63,789 nucleotides of DNA, taken from assembly GCA_001462225.1 (NCBI GenBank), contig LIUH01000187.1:1-63789 (forward strand), written 5' to 3'. Positions 1-7,826 of the stretch are shown here, piece by piece. Each line of letters starts with the position of its first letter. Position 1 is the first letter of the stretch. Position numbers and translations under genes: made by a program. Source of the stretch: Fibrobacteria bacterium GUT31. Lineage in GTDB: Bacteria > Fibrobacterota > Fibrobacteria > Fibrobacterales > Fibrobacteraceae. Below the pieces are notes generated by a model, which had not been told where the DNA came from, searched no databases, and saw only the letters and a list, made by a program, of their open reading frames with translations.

Positions 1-320
1 GCGACGTTTGGAATATGGAGCAACTTATCGGTTTGCATCTCGTCTATCAAACGTATTTTGCCGTCAAGTTCGGAAATTTTATCACCAACGGCCCGCATTT
101 CTTCCACAGCGGAGTCCGCATTTTGCCCGGCCTTTTTGAGTTCGCCGATTTTCTTTGATGCGGCGTTGCGCTGTGCCTTTAATTTCTCGGTCTCGGCAAT
201 CAACTCCCGCCTTTTAACGTCAAGTTCCAGAACCTCGTCAATGCTCACACTTGAATTCTTTTTTTTAGTCTCTGCGCGGTAAAACTCCGGGTTCTCGCGA
301 ATTTTTTTAATATCCAGCAT
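1..320 (-). CDS. serS: Seryl-tRNA synthetase, N-terminal part (cut by window edge)
   Basis: Read on the minus strand from an ATG at 318-320, the protein begins MLDIKKIRENPEFYRAETKK and continues as a long charged helical hairpin (KRRELIAETEKLKAQRN, then a second helix ending DEMQTDKLLHIPNV). This is the classic tRNA-binding coiled-coil arm at the start of SerRS, which charges tRNA-Ser with serine. Only about 106 residues lie inside the window; the class II catalytic core lies beyond position 1. No Shine-Dalgarno is clear; a TAAGTT box sits 6 nt upstream, so the mRNA may be leaderless. The N-terminal pattern is very characteristic, although the catalytic motifs cannot be checked. Confidence 0.85.
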   Translation of the reverse strand, partial: MLDIKKIRENPEFYRAETKKKNSSVSIDEVLELDVKRRELIAETEKLKAQRNAASKKIGELKKAGQNADSAVEEMRAVGDKISELDGKIRLIDEMQTDKLLHIPNV

Positions 321-326
321 GGAGGG

Positions 327-332
327 AACTTA
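327..332 (-). promoter_or_regulatory. Putative -10 box of serS
   Basis: TAAGTT on the minus strand, 6 nt before the serS ATG. It has the spacing seen at other suspected leaderless starts in this window. No convincing -35 box is visible. Confidence 0.35.
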
Positions 333-404
333 GAAATTTCCACTCCCCAAGCGAGTTTATCAGCATTTTCTATATTACCCTCACAACTAACGACGGAGGT
401 TTTT

Positions 405-797
405 GTGAAAAAAGTGCTATTCACTGCGGTGTGCGCAACCGTGCTGATTTCATGCGCATCAAAAAGAGCCGCTTTTGTGGACTCTGCAATAATTGAAGCC
501 AAAACTCTTAAAGAATTGGCAACGGTTAATAATTTGGCGGTTCCGCCGGAGGCAGATTCTCTGATAGCAGCCGCTGAGAAACAAAATGAAGAACGCCAAA
601 CAGAACAGGCATTTGTTTTGGCAGACGAAGCCGTTTTGAGGCTTCATCTTTCCCTGGTAAAACAGGAACAAGAAGTTCTTGCAACGGAAAACAAAAAGGC
701 GGCAGATAGCCTGGTTGCGTCAAATGAATATTTGGGCGTTTACCGCAACGTTCTGCAAGAACGCAAAAATGCACCAAAAGAACAGGTCACAAACTGA
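405..797 (+). CDS. Small envelope lipoprotein, DUF4398-like
   Basis: 130 aa. The start is GTG at 405, preceded by GGAGG at 395-399. The N-terminus is a lipoprotein signal peptide with a lipobox LISC, so the mature protein should be lipid-anchored at a Cys near residue 17. The rest is helical and rich in Ala, Glu and Lys (for example EADSLIAAAEKQNEERQTEQA, then ALADEAVLRLHLSL-like heptads), as in DUF4398 proteins that often sit beside OmpA-type genes. The next gene, an OmpA-family protein, starts 9 nt after its stop, so the two likely form an operon and may work together at the cell wall. Molecular function is unknown. Confidence 0.7.
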   Translation: MKKVLFTAVCATVLISCASKRAAFVDSAIIEAKTLKELATVNNLAVPPEADSLIAAAEKQNEERQTEQAFVLADEAVLRLHLSLVKQEQEVLATENKKAADSLVASNEYLGVYRNVLQERKNAPKEQVTN

Positions 798-806
798 GGA
801 GGTTTT

Positions 807-1754
807 ATGAAAATTCAAACATTTGCAATTTTAGCATGCACCGCAAGCTTGTTTGCTCAAGAGGCAAGCTCACCCGAACCTGCACCTGCACCCGCAGTTG
901 CGGTTCAAGAAGAACTCCTTCCCTGCGAAGCATCTTTTGACGCTGTCAAGAGCGCATACCCAAAAGATGCAGCCACAAATCGTATTTATGCTACGGTAGA
1001 GGCAAGGGTAAAGGCGTTAAAAAACACAGAAAAAGACAAACGCAAAGGTGCAATTTACGAGGCGGAATTAAGAGCCTGCGATTTGGCAGTTGAACTTTTC
1101 AAAACCCAGCAATCCAATGCTGCGTTTCGCAAAAGCTCAGACTCTTTAAATCAGAAGAATTTTGCAGTGCAAAGAGAAATTTCCGCTGTAAAAGATTCCC
1201 TTATAAATTTGTGGTCCAGCGATGCCCAAGGTGCAAGGTCTTTGAATGCGGCTTTGAGTGACGAACGCAACCGCCTTGAGAGGCTGAACAAGGAAAAGGA
1301 AAAAGCCCTTGCTGAAAAAGACAGCTTGCTCAAAGCGCAAAAAGCCGAAGCCGAGAAAAGGCTGAATGCTCTTCAAGGCAAAGCCATTAGCGTTTATAAA
1401 GACGCAAGAGGTACAATCCTTTCCATGAGCGACATCTTGTTTGAAACCGGAAAAGCGGATTTAAAAGAGGAACTCAAGCTAAACTTAGCGGAAATTGCGG
1501 GAATCCTCAAAACTCTTTTAACCGAATCTAATATTGAAGTAGAAGGGCATACCGATAATGTCGGCTCTGCAGAGTATAATCAAAAACTAAGCGAGCAAAG
1601 AGCAAACGCGGTTTTAAATTACCTTGTGGATAGAGGCATTGATAAAACCCGCCTGAAAGCAAAAGGTTTTGGTTTTGATAAGCCGGTTGCGGACAATGAT
1701 ACTCCCGAAGGCAAAGCTAAAAATCGCAGGGTTGAGCTTGTTATAAAGGATTAA
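807..1754 (+). CDS. OmpA-family peptidoglycan-binding protein with coiled coil
   Basis: 315 aa, with a clear RBS (GAGG) before ATG 807. It has a cleavable signal peptide ending near LFAQ (residues 1-18), a short Pro/Ala linker, a long coiled coil (about residues 110-195, rich in Glu, Lys and Leu) and a C-terminal OmpA domain (about 205-315). The OmpA domain shows the typical core VEGHTDNVGSAEYNQKLSEQ and the RVEL end that bind diaminopimelate in peptidoglycan. There is no outer-membrane barrel, so it resembles Pal or periplasmic OmpA-like tethers. It follows the lipoprotein gene at 405 and precedes thrC by 3 nt. Confidence 0.85.
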   Translation: MKIQTFAILACTASLFAQEASSPEPAPAPAVAVQEELLPCEASFDAVKSAYPKDAATNRIYATVEARVKALKNTEKDKRKGAIYEAELRACDLAVELFKTQQSNAAFRKSSDSLNQKNFAVQREISAVKDSLINLWSSDAQGARSLNAALSDERNRLERLNKEKEKALAEKDSLLKAQKAEAEKRLNALQGKAISVYKDARGTILSMSDILFETGKADLKEELKLNLAEIAGILKTLLTESNIEVEGHTDNVGSAEYNQKLSEQRANAVLNYLVDRGIDKTRLKAKGFGFDKPVADNDTPEGKAKNRRVELVIKD

Positions 1755-1757
1755 AAA

Positions 1758-3074
1758 GTGTTTTATGCACAGTTCAAGAGCATAAGCGGCAAAGAAACTT
1801 ATCCTTTGTCGCAAATTGTTTACAAGGATAGCGCAGGTTCTCTTTTGGGGGTCAGCCATGACTGCTCCGCATGGAAATCTCGCTCGCCGGAAGAATGGAA
1901 AAATTTATTCGGCAACCGCCGCTCAAGTTTTGCCCCGGCAGATTTGAGTGGAGTGTGGAGCAAGCGCGAGCTTGTTCTGCCGGAGCTTCCGGTTGAAGAT
2001 ATTGTGACGCTTCAAGAGGGCTGGACCCCTCTTTTCAATGCGCAAAAATTGGCAAAAGAGATAAACATTAAGAGCCTGCATGTAAAGCTATGCGGAAATT
2101 CGCACACAGGCAGTTTCAAAGATTTGGGCATGACCGTTTTGGTTAGCCAGGTTAATCATTTAATAAAAAACGGAATTCCCATAAAAGCCGTTGCATGCGC
2201 AAGCACAGGCGATACTTCCGCTGCGCTTTCCGCATATTGCGCGAAAGCCGGCATACCGAGCATTGTATTTTTGCCGGCGGGGAAAATTTCCGTGGCACAA
2301 CTTGTGCAGCCCATTTCAAACGGCAGCATTGTTTTGGCACTGGATACGGATTTTGACGGTTGCATGAAAATTGTTCAGGAGGTGGCGGCAGATAAAAGCA
2401 TTTATTTGGCGAATTCCATGAACTCGCTCCGAATTGAGGGGCAAAAAACCATTAGCTATGAGCTTTGCCAAGAGTTAGGCTGGGATTTACCGGATGTAAT
2501 AATTATACCGGGCGGGAATTTGGGCAATGTGAGTGCATTGGCAAAAGGCATAGACGATTTATCGGCACTCGGCTTAACGGACAAAAAACCGCGCATAGTA
2601 GTTGCGCAGGCACAGAACGCAAATCCGTTTTACCAAGCGTATAAAAGAGATTTTGATAAACTGAGGCCCGTGCAGGCCCAAAAAACTTTAGCAAGCGCGA
2701 TTCAAATAGGGAACCCGGTTAGCTACCCTAAGGCACAGCAGGCAATAAAAGATTACAATGGGATTGTTGAGCAGGTTTCCGAGCAGGAACTCTCAGATGC
2801 CGCCCACCGAGCCGATAAAACCGGGCTTTACTGTTGCCCGCATACAGGTGTTGCGTTGGGAGCTTTATTTAAATTAAGGGAAAAAGATATTATTTCAAGC
2901 GATGAATCCGTTGTTGTTATCAGCACTGCGAATGGGCTTAAATTCTCCGAATTCAAAGCTGCTTATCATGAGCAAAAACTTGATGGAATTTCTCCGAAAT
3001 ACGCAAATGCAATACATCATTTGCCGGCAGATGCCGGCACTGTCATAAGCAAGTTGAAATTGATATTGCAATAG
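1758..3074 (+). CDS. thrC: Threonine synthase
   Basis: 438 aa, GTG start at 1758, with AAAGGA overlapping the end of the preceding gene as possible RBS. It converts O-phosphohomoserine to threonine using pyridoxal phosphate. The PLP-lysine motif is seen in GNSHTGSFKDLGM (Lys about 121), the Ser/Thr phosphate-binding loop in ACASTGDTSAALSAYCA, and the glycine-rich cofactor loop in IIPGGNLGNVSALAKG. Length and domain order fit the longer, bacterial/yeast-type ThrC with an N-terminal extension. It is cytoplasmic. No other threonine genes are adjacent; it seems to be the last gene of the unit starting at 405. Confidence 0.93.
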   Translation: MFYAQFKSISGKETYPLSQIVYKDSAGSLLGVSHDCSAWKSRSPEEWKNLFGNRRSSFAPADLSGVWSKRELVLPELPVEDIVTLQEGWTPLFNAQKLAKEINIKSLHVKLCGNSHTGSFKDLGMTVLVSQVNHLIKNGIPIKAVACASTGDTSAALSAYCAKAGIPSIVFLPAGKISVAQLVQPISNGSIVLALDTDFDGCMKIVQEVAADKSIYLANSMNSLRIEGQKTISYELCQELGWDLPDVIIIPGGNLGNVSALAKGIDDLSALGLTDKKPRIVVAQAQNANPFYQAYKRDFDKLRPVQAQKTLASAIQIGNPVSYPKAQQAIKDYNGIVEQVSEQELSDAAHRADKTGLYCCPHTGVALGALFKLREKDIISSDESVVVISTANGLKFSEFKAAYHEQKLDGISPKYANAIHHLPADAGTVISKLKLILQ

Positions 3075-3091
3075 CTGAACATTTGTTCAGG

Positions 3092-3120
3092 TTGACAATG
3101 GTTTTGTTTTTTTCTATATT
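3092..3120 (+). promoter_or_regulatory. Promoter TTGACA-N17-TATATT
   Basis: TTGACA at 3092-3097 and TATATT at 3115-3120 with exactly 17 nt between, a T-run and C directly before the -10 box. It lies 28 nt upstream of the gene at 3148. The same TTTTTTCTATATT context recurs throughout the window. Confidence 0.8.
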
Positions 3121-3147
3121 TATAATACCTACAAAAACGGAGGATTT

Positions 3148-3603
3148 ATGCCAAATTGTGTTAAATGCGGGGCTGAAATTGCGGAAGGAGTGAAATTCTG
3201 TCCGAAATGTGGAGCAAATTTATTTCCTGAGGAACCGGCGAATAAGGAACCAGCAGGGGAACCAGCGGGACCGGTAGATATAAATAAGGGTAAGGAGTAT
3301 GTTAACAAATTTTTAGATAATCAATATATGAACTACGCCGGCATAGCCGGTTTAGCGACCGGTGCTCTTTGCGTAACCATTGGATGGATTCGGTACGTAA
3401 ATTATTTCATATGGTTTTTTGCCATTGGCGGCATTTTATTAAGCGTTGCCGGGTTGCTAAAAGCCAAAAAAGAGAAAAAAGCAAAGGGAATTAGCATCGC
3501 AGGCCTTATTGTGAGCATTGTGGGTCTTGTGCTTTCAATGTCCACTTGCATATGTTACTTGTTTGTAGGTTCTACTTTAAGACGCCACGGGTGGTATTAT
3601 TAA
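3148..3603 (+). CDS. Zinc-ribbon membrane protein (DUF4190-like)
   Basis: 151 aa, start ATG 3148 after GGAGG. The N-terminus is a zinc ribbon with two CxxC knuckles (CVKCGAE and CPKCGAN), followed by a Pro/Glu-rich linker and three hydrophobic segments separated by a basic KAKKEKKAKG loop, as in the DUF4190 family. It is predicted to be a small inner-membrane protein with a cytoplasmic zinc ribbon. It has its own promoter at 3092. The next gene (3770) encodes a related membrane domain without the zinc ribbon, suggesting a partial duplication. Function is not known. Confidence 0.65.
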   Translation: MPNCVKCGAEIAEGVKFCPKCGANLFPEEPANKEPAGEPAGPVDINKGKEYVNKFLDNQYMNYAGIAGLATGALCVTIGWIRYVNYFIWFFAIGGILLSVAGLLKAKKEKKAKGISIAGLIVSIVGLVLSMSTCICYLFVGSTLRRHGWYY

Positions 3604-3617
3604 GACGCCACGGATGG
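3587..3617 (+). repeat. Short direct repeat AAGACGCCACGG
   Basis: Two copies of AAGACGCCACGG flank the stop codon of the gene at 3148, with GTGG and ATGG following. It suggests a small local duplication; no function is evident. Confidence 0.5.
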
Positions 3618-3655
3618 CCTAACAAAATTTTCACTAAAAAAATAAAAAAATGGGC

Positions 3656-3684
3656 TTGACAAAAGTGCCATTTTTTTCTATATT
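3656..3684 (+). promoter_or_regulatory. Promoter TTGACA-N17-TATATT
   Basis: TTGACA at 3656-3661 and TATATT at 3679-3684, 17-nt spacer, again with the T-run plus C before the -10 box. It drives the small membrane protein gene at 3770 with a leader of about 80 nt. Confidence 0.8.
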
Positions 3685-3769
3685 TGCGGTTGTATTGAAA
3701 AACAGAGATTTTTTAATATGCGAGTAAAAGCTGAAAATCGTGTAAAAGAGTAAGCAAAGAGAGGAATTT

Positions 3770-4033
3770 ATGGGAGTCGCTGGTTTAGTGCTAGGAATTG
3801 TAAGTGCCGTTGGGGGATTTATCCCGTTTTTAAATTACGGTGCTTGGGTAATAGGCGTTGTAGGCATTATATTAAGTGCCATTGCGATGAAAAAGGCTAA
3901 AGCCGCAGGACAACCTGCCGGATTGGCTGTTGCCGGGCTTGTTTTAAGCATTATAGGCACTGTTATTTCAATAATCGGTTGCGTTTGCATTGTGATTTGC
4001 GCTGGTGCTGCCGCTGGTCTCAGTGGTTATTAG
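3770..4033 (+). CDS. Small hydrophobic membrane protein (DUF4190-like)
   Basis: 87 aa, ATG 3770 with GAGAGGA upstream. It is almost wholly hydrophobic: two Gly/Val/Ile-rich segments on either side of a basic loop KKAKAAGQ, then a last segment with several Cys residues (IIGCVCIVICAGA). The pattern GVAGLVLGIVSAVGG and LAVAGLVLSIIG matches the membrane part of the preceding 3148 product, so the two are probably paralogous DUF4190-type proteins. Function unknown. Confidence 0.6.
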   Translation: MGVAGLVLGIVSAVGGFIPFLNYGAWVIGVVGIILSAIAMKKAKAAGQPAGLAVAGLVLSIIGTVISIIGCVCIVICAGAAAGLSGY

Positions 4034-4116
4034 TAGTAAACTGCTCCGCCTTCGGCTTGTAGTAACAGAGAAATTTTGTTGACTGGAGAAGTCGGCTGGG
4101 TATGGGATTTTGAAAA

Positions 4117-4905
4117 ATGTTTCCAACCATTGAACTTTTTGGGCGTGAGATAGGTTACTATCCGCTCATGGTTCTATGTGGTGTATTCGCTATAGGCATT
4201 TATGTAAGCGTGACATCGGAAAAACGTAAATACGATTATACAGATGCAATAATATTTCTTTTAATTATTGTGATTGGCCTCATGGTTGGAGGTCATTTGC
4301 TTTATGCTTTGGTTAATTATAAAAGCTTTTCCGTATTCGGCGATATAGAAAATATAAATACGCCCGCAAAATTTTTTAATGCTTTAAGCCTTGTGCTGGG
4401 CGGTAACGTATTTTATGGCGGCCTTATCGGAAGCATAATAGCAGGTTATATTTTAGTAAGGAAAAATAACGAATATAAAAAGTACGTCGATATTATTGTG
4501 GTAGGTGTGCCGCTGTTCCATTTTTTCGGAAGAATCGGTTGTTTTTTAGGAGGTTGCTGCTTTGGAATTGAGAGTAAAATAGGGTTCATTTATAAATATA
4601 ATCCTATAGAGATAGCTAATGGAGTCCGGCGTTTCCCTGTTCAATTGCTTGAAGCCTCTTTTAATTTATTCCTGTTTTTTTTGCTGCATTATTTACTTTG
4701 CAAGAGAAAATTTGAAAACAAATTGATATATGTATATTTAACAATATATGCCACAGGAAGGTTTTTCTTGGAATTTTTGCGAGGGGATGCGTATAGAGGG
4801 ATATGGTTTTCCCTTTCTACATCTCAAATAATAAGTATTCTGATTATCCTTGCAATAATAGTTATTCATATACGTAAGGCAATTTTTTTACGCTCCAGCC
4901 GTTGA
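4117..4905 (+). CDS. Lgt-like prolipoprotein diacylglyceryl transferase homologue
   Basis: 262 aa, polytopic membrane protein with about seven hydrophobic segments. Lgt moves diacylglyceryl from phosphatidylglycerol to the lipobox Cys of prolipoproteins. Family landmarks are present: PTIELFGREIGYYPLM at the start, GGHLLYAL, VFYGGLIGS, FFGRIGCFLGGCCFG, FPVQLLEA and GRFFLEFLRGD. In E. coli Lgt the HGG loop carries a conserved His; here it is Tyr (FYGGL), and the GRxGNFxNxE signature is changed to GRIGCFLGGCC. These changes mark a divergent Lgt-like branch, so the activity may differ from the canonical enzyme. The start codon lacks a good RBS. It follows two small membrane proteins. Confidence 0.72.
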   Translation: MFPTIELFGREIGYYPLMVLCGVFAIGIYVSVTSEKRKYDYTDAIIFLLIIVIGLMVGGHLLYALVNYKSFSVFGDIENINTPAKFFNALSLVLGGNVFYGGLIGSIIAGYILVRKNNEYKKYVDIIVVGVPLFHFFGRIGCFLGGCCFGIESKIGFIYKYNPIEIANGVRRFPVQLLEASFNLFLFFLLHYLLCKRKFENKLIYVYLTIYATGRFFLEFLRGDAYRGIWFSLSTSQIISILIILAIIVIHIRKAIFLRSSR

Positions 4906-4923
4906 TAGAGGCTCATTTTTTTC

Positions 4924-4929
4924 TATATT
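4924..4929 (+). promoter_or_regulatory. Putative -10 box of holB (leaderless)
   Basis: TATATT preceded by a T-run and C, 7 nt upstream of the TTG start of holB. A transcript from this box would begin at or next to the start codon. No TTGACA is seen at the usual distance. Confidence 0.5.
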
Positions 4930-4936
4930 CTTTTAA

Positions 4937-5884
4937 TTGCAATCTTTTACCAACATATCCGCACAGGCTATTCCCGTTTGGAATGCCTTAAAAAACGCTT
5001 TTGAACAAGGGCGTCTCCCTCAAATGCTGTTATTAGACGGGCAAGCCGGCATCGGCAAAAAACTTTTGGCTATGGATTTGGCAAAAATGCTCTGCGAACA
5101 TAGCAGCGAACCCATTATTTGGCTAACTCCCATAGACGGCAAAGCCGAAGATAGAGACTCGCCTGCAAAAATAGATGCCAAAATAGCAGAACTTTCGCAA
5201 AAATTTATGCAAAATCCCTTTCATACGGGGTATATAACGGAATCTGCGCTTATATCCGTTGGAATGGTAAAACATTTGCTGAGAAATTTTGAATTAAAGG
5301 CGGGCGGTAATCGCGTTGCGATAATAACAAATGCAGACTCAATGAGAGATGATGCTGCGAACAAACTTTTGAAAACCTTTGAAGATGTTCCGCCGAATAC
5401 GTATTTTATATTAACCGCAAATTCCAGACATTCCCTTTTGCCGACTATACGCTCGCGATCAACTTGCTTTTCCGTATCTTCTTTGAGCAACAGCGAAATC
5501 TCCGAAATTTTAAAGTATTATGGCTATGCCGCACCGACAGGGGATATTTTGGAATTTGCCGCAGGTTCGGCCGGAAAAGCTATGCTTGCCGTTGATTCGA
5601 ATTATTCGGCTATAAAAGAAAAAATTGAGGTTTATGCAAAGCTCGCTCTTGAAGGCGATGCTTCTTCTGCAATTTTATGTACACAAGCAATAGAAAAAGA
5701 TGCAAACATCGCCGCATTTTTTTTAGAAGGCTTGGCTTTGTACCTGTTAAAAATTTATAGCGGGCAATGCTCGGTTCATATACAAAGCATACATTTTCTA
5801 TTACAGGCTATGCTCGCAAAAAAATTCACCGCTGAACATGCCATTCAAAATATGGCTTTGAGGCTTGCACAAAAGGCAATATGA
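4937..5884 (+). CDS. holB: DNA polymerase III delta-prime-type clamp-loader subunit
   Basis: 315 aa. It begins with a probable TTG at 4937, only 7 nt after a TATATT box and with no Shine-Dalgarno. The N-terminal AAA+ domain has a Walker A-like loop LLDGQAGIGKKLLA (about residues 32-45), sensor and arginine-finger region ITNADSMRDDAANKLLKTFEDVPPNTYFILTA with SRS near residue 170 (TIRSRST), followed by the lid and a C-terminal collar domain. The delta-prime subunit helps load the sliding clamp at the replication fork. It overlaps recJ by 4 nt (ATGA), so both are translated from one mRNA. Confusion with DnaX is unlikely because the zinc-binding Cys cluster and long C-terminus are absent. Confidence 0.82.
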   Translation: MQSFTNISAQAIPVWNALKNAFEQGRLPQMLLLDGQAGIGKKLLAMDLAKMLCEHSSEPIIWLTPIDGKAEDRDSPAKIDAKIAELSQKFMQNPFHTGYITESALISVGMVKHLLRNFELKAGGNRVAIITNADSMRDDAANKLLKTFEDVPPNTYFILTANSRHSLLPTIRSRSTCFSVSSLSNSEISEILKYYGYAAPTGDILEFAAGSAGKAMLAVDSNYSAIKEKIEVYAKLALEGDASSAILCTQAIEKDANIAAFFLEGLALYLLKIYSGQCSVHIQSIHFLLQAMLAKKFTAEHAIQNMALRLAQKAI

Positions 5885-7548
5885 CAAACGCACACTTATC
5901 ATTGGAAATAGCTAAAAGGCACAAAGTCTCGGTTCTCTTGGCGCGAATTTTGGTTTTGCGGGGAGTTAAAACGCTTGAAGAAGCAGACCACTGGCTGGAC
6001 TGGAACATTTCTTGCGAGCACGATCCGTTTTTGATGAAAAATATGGATAAAGCCATAGACTTGGTTTCGGCTGCCCGTGAAAATAAAAAGAATGTATGGA
6101 TTTATGGGGATTACGATTTGGATGGTATTTCCAGTGTGGCGATTCTGGCTTGGGCTTTAAGCGATTGGGGGTTGCCTGTGAATTGGATGCTGCCCAATCG
6201 TTTTGACGGCGGCTATGGGCTTTCCACTGCTACTTTGCAAAAAATGAAGGATTCCGGTGCCGAAACTTTAATATTGGTGGACACAGGCATAACCGCAAAA
6301 GAAGAGATAAAAGCGGCAAAAGAATTTGGAATGCAGGTTTTGATTTTAGATCACCACAAACCTTCCGGGGAAGGCCTGCCCATAGCAGATGCAATATTAG
6401 ACCCCTTTCTGGAAGATTGCCGGTATCCGAACAAATCCCTATGCGCAGCCGGCGTTGCTTACAAGTTTTTGCACGCCCTTTACCAAAAAACCGGCAAACC
6501 TCTTGACGATTTGGAAAGATATTTGCCGTTGGTTTCACTAGGTACTTTAGCGGATATAGTTCCGTTGGATGCGGAAAATCTTTATTTGGTGAGAAAAGGC
6601 ATGGGCAAGTTTTTGAATTCCGATTGCCTAGCAATTCAAATTTTATACGAAAAATTTGCTACGGATAAGAATTTTATAAACAGCAATGACATTCACTATC
6701 GCATGGCACCGTTATTAAATGCACCCGGCAGAATGGAAAGCCCGGACATTTCTCTTGAATTTCTTTTGTGCAAGGACAAAGAGAAAATAGAAAGCCTATA
6801 CGAAAAATTGGTTGAGTGCAACACGGAGCGCAGAAAAATAGAACTGGACATTCACGCTCAGGCTATTAAAAGGCTTGAGGAGATTTATGGGAATAATTTA
6901 CCGAAAGTTTTGATAATAGATGCTTTGGAGTGGAGCATAGGGGTAATAGGGATTGCTGCTGCACGGATTGCTCAGGAATACAAACGTCCAACGGCTATTG
7001 TCTCCGTTAAGGGCGACGGCATTGCGGCTGCGAGTGCGCGTTCTGCGGGTTCTTTTAACTGGCATGCAGCGCTTTTCCCATGCAGGGATATTTTTATCCG
7101 CTGGGGCGGGCATGTGAAGGCAGCCGGTTTTAATATGGCAGCGGAAAAAATAAGCGAACTTAGAATTCGCATGGAAGAACAAGCTGACATTCAGGGGTTT
7201 GCCCCTTCTACGGAAGAGTGCATTCATTACGATTTGGAAGTTTCGCTTTCGGAATTGAGCATAAAATTTTTGAGCGAGCTAAAAAGGCTGGAGCCTTTCG
7301 GCAGTGAAAATCCTTATCCGATTTTTTTATCACGGCAAGTTGCGGTCCGGGGGTTAAAGCTATTGAACGGTGGGCATATACGTTTTTATGCGGTTCAAGG
7401 CAGAATTTCCATTCCCGCCATTGCATTTAACAAAATTCATTTAATGGATTCGCTTGAAAAAGGCAATGTCAATTTGGTTTTTGAAGTGCGTTCCAATGTT
7501 TACCAGGGAGTTGAAAACGTTCAGTTGATTGTGCTGGGGGTGGTGTAA
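5881..7548 (+). CDS. recJ: Single-stranded-DNA exonuclease RecJ
   Basis: 555 aa, overlapping holB by 4 nt. RecJ degrades single-stranded DNA 5' to 3' in recombination and mismatch repair. The DHH phosphoesterase motifs are visible: YGDYDLDGISSVAIL (motif I, about residue 75), LIVDTGITAKEEI, LILDHHKP (DHH, about 155) and LGTLADIVPLDAENLYLV. The DHHA1 domain shows WSIGVIGIAAARIAQEYKRPTAIVS and WGGHVKAAGFNM (GGHxxAAG), followed by an OB-fold tail. Length is typical. The genes around it (holB upstream) make a replication and repair unit. Confidence 0.93.
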   Translation: MTNAHLSLEIAKRHKVSVLLARILVLRGVKTLEEADHWLDWNISCEHDPFLMKNMDKAIDLVSAARENKKNVWIYGDYDLDGISSVAILAWALSDWGLPVNWMLPNRFDGGYGLSTATLQKMKDSGAETLILVDTGITAKEEIKAAKEFGMQVLILDHHKPSGEGLPIADAILDPFLEDCRYPNKSLCAAGVAYKFLHALYQKTGKPLDDLERYLPLVSLGTLADIVPLDAENLYLVRKGMGKFLNSDCLAIQILYEKFATDKNFINSNDIHYRMAPLLNAPGRMESPDISLEFLLCKDKEKIESLYEKLVECNTERRKIELDIHAQAIKRLEEIYGNNLPKVLIIDALEWSIGVIGIAAARIAQEYKRPTAIVSVKGDGIAAASARSAGSFNWHAALFPCRDIFIRWGGHVKAAGFNMAAEKISELRIRMEEQADIQGFAPSTEECIHYDLEVSLSELSIKFLSELKRLEPFGSENPYPIFLSRQVAVRGLKLLNGGHIRFYAVQGRISIPAIAFNKIHLMDSLEKGNVNLVFEVRSNVYQGVENVQLIVLGVV

Positions 7549-7550
7549 AA

Positions 7551-7826
7551 ATGCCGAATATTGAGGTGATTTGCCCGTGCTGCGATAACGTATTGGCAAT
7601 AGATACCTTTACTAAGGAGGTTGTGTCTCATAGGGAGCGCAAAAAGAAAGAGAGCTTGGAAGAATTTTTGGAGCATGAGAAAAACAAACCCGCAGAGCTT
7701 GAAAAAAAACTGGCCGAAGCAAGGGAAAAAGAAAAAAACCGTTCCGAGTACTTGAAGAAAAAATTTGAAGAAGCGAAGAGTAACAAAGATTTAAAGGACC
7801 CCGCTCCGAGCATTAATTGGGATTGA
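7551..7826 (+). CDS. Small protein with N-terminal CPCC motif and charged coiled coil
   Basis: 91 aa, start 2 nt after the recJ stop. The first 20 residues contain CPCCDNVLAID, a double-Cys knuckle that could bind a metal or be redox active. The remainder is strongly charged (Lys/Glu) and predicted helical. It is probably the last gene of the holB-recJ operon and overlaps the convergent gene at 7813 by 14 nt at the 3' ends. I do not recognise a characterised family. Confidence 0.6.
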   Translation: MPNIEVICPCCDNVLAIDTFTKEVVSHRERKKKESLEEFLEHEKNKPAELEKKLAEAREKEKNRSEYLKKKFEEAKSNKDLKDPAPSINWD

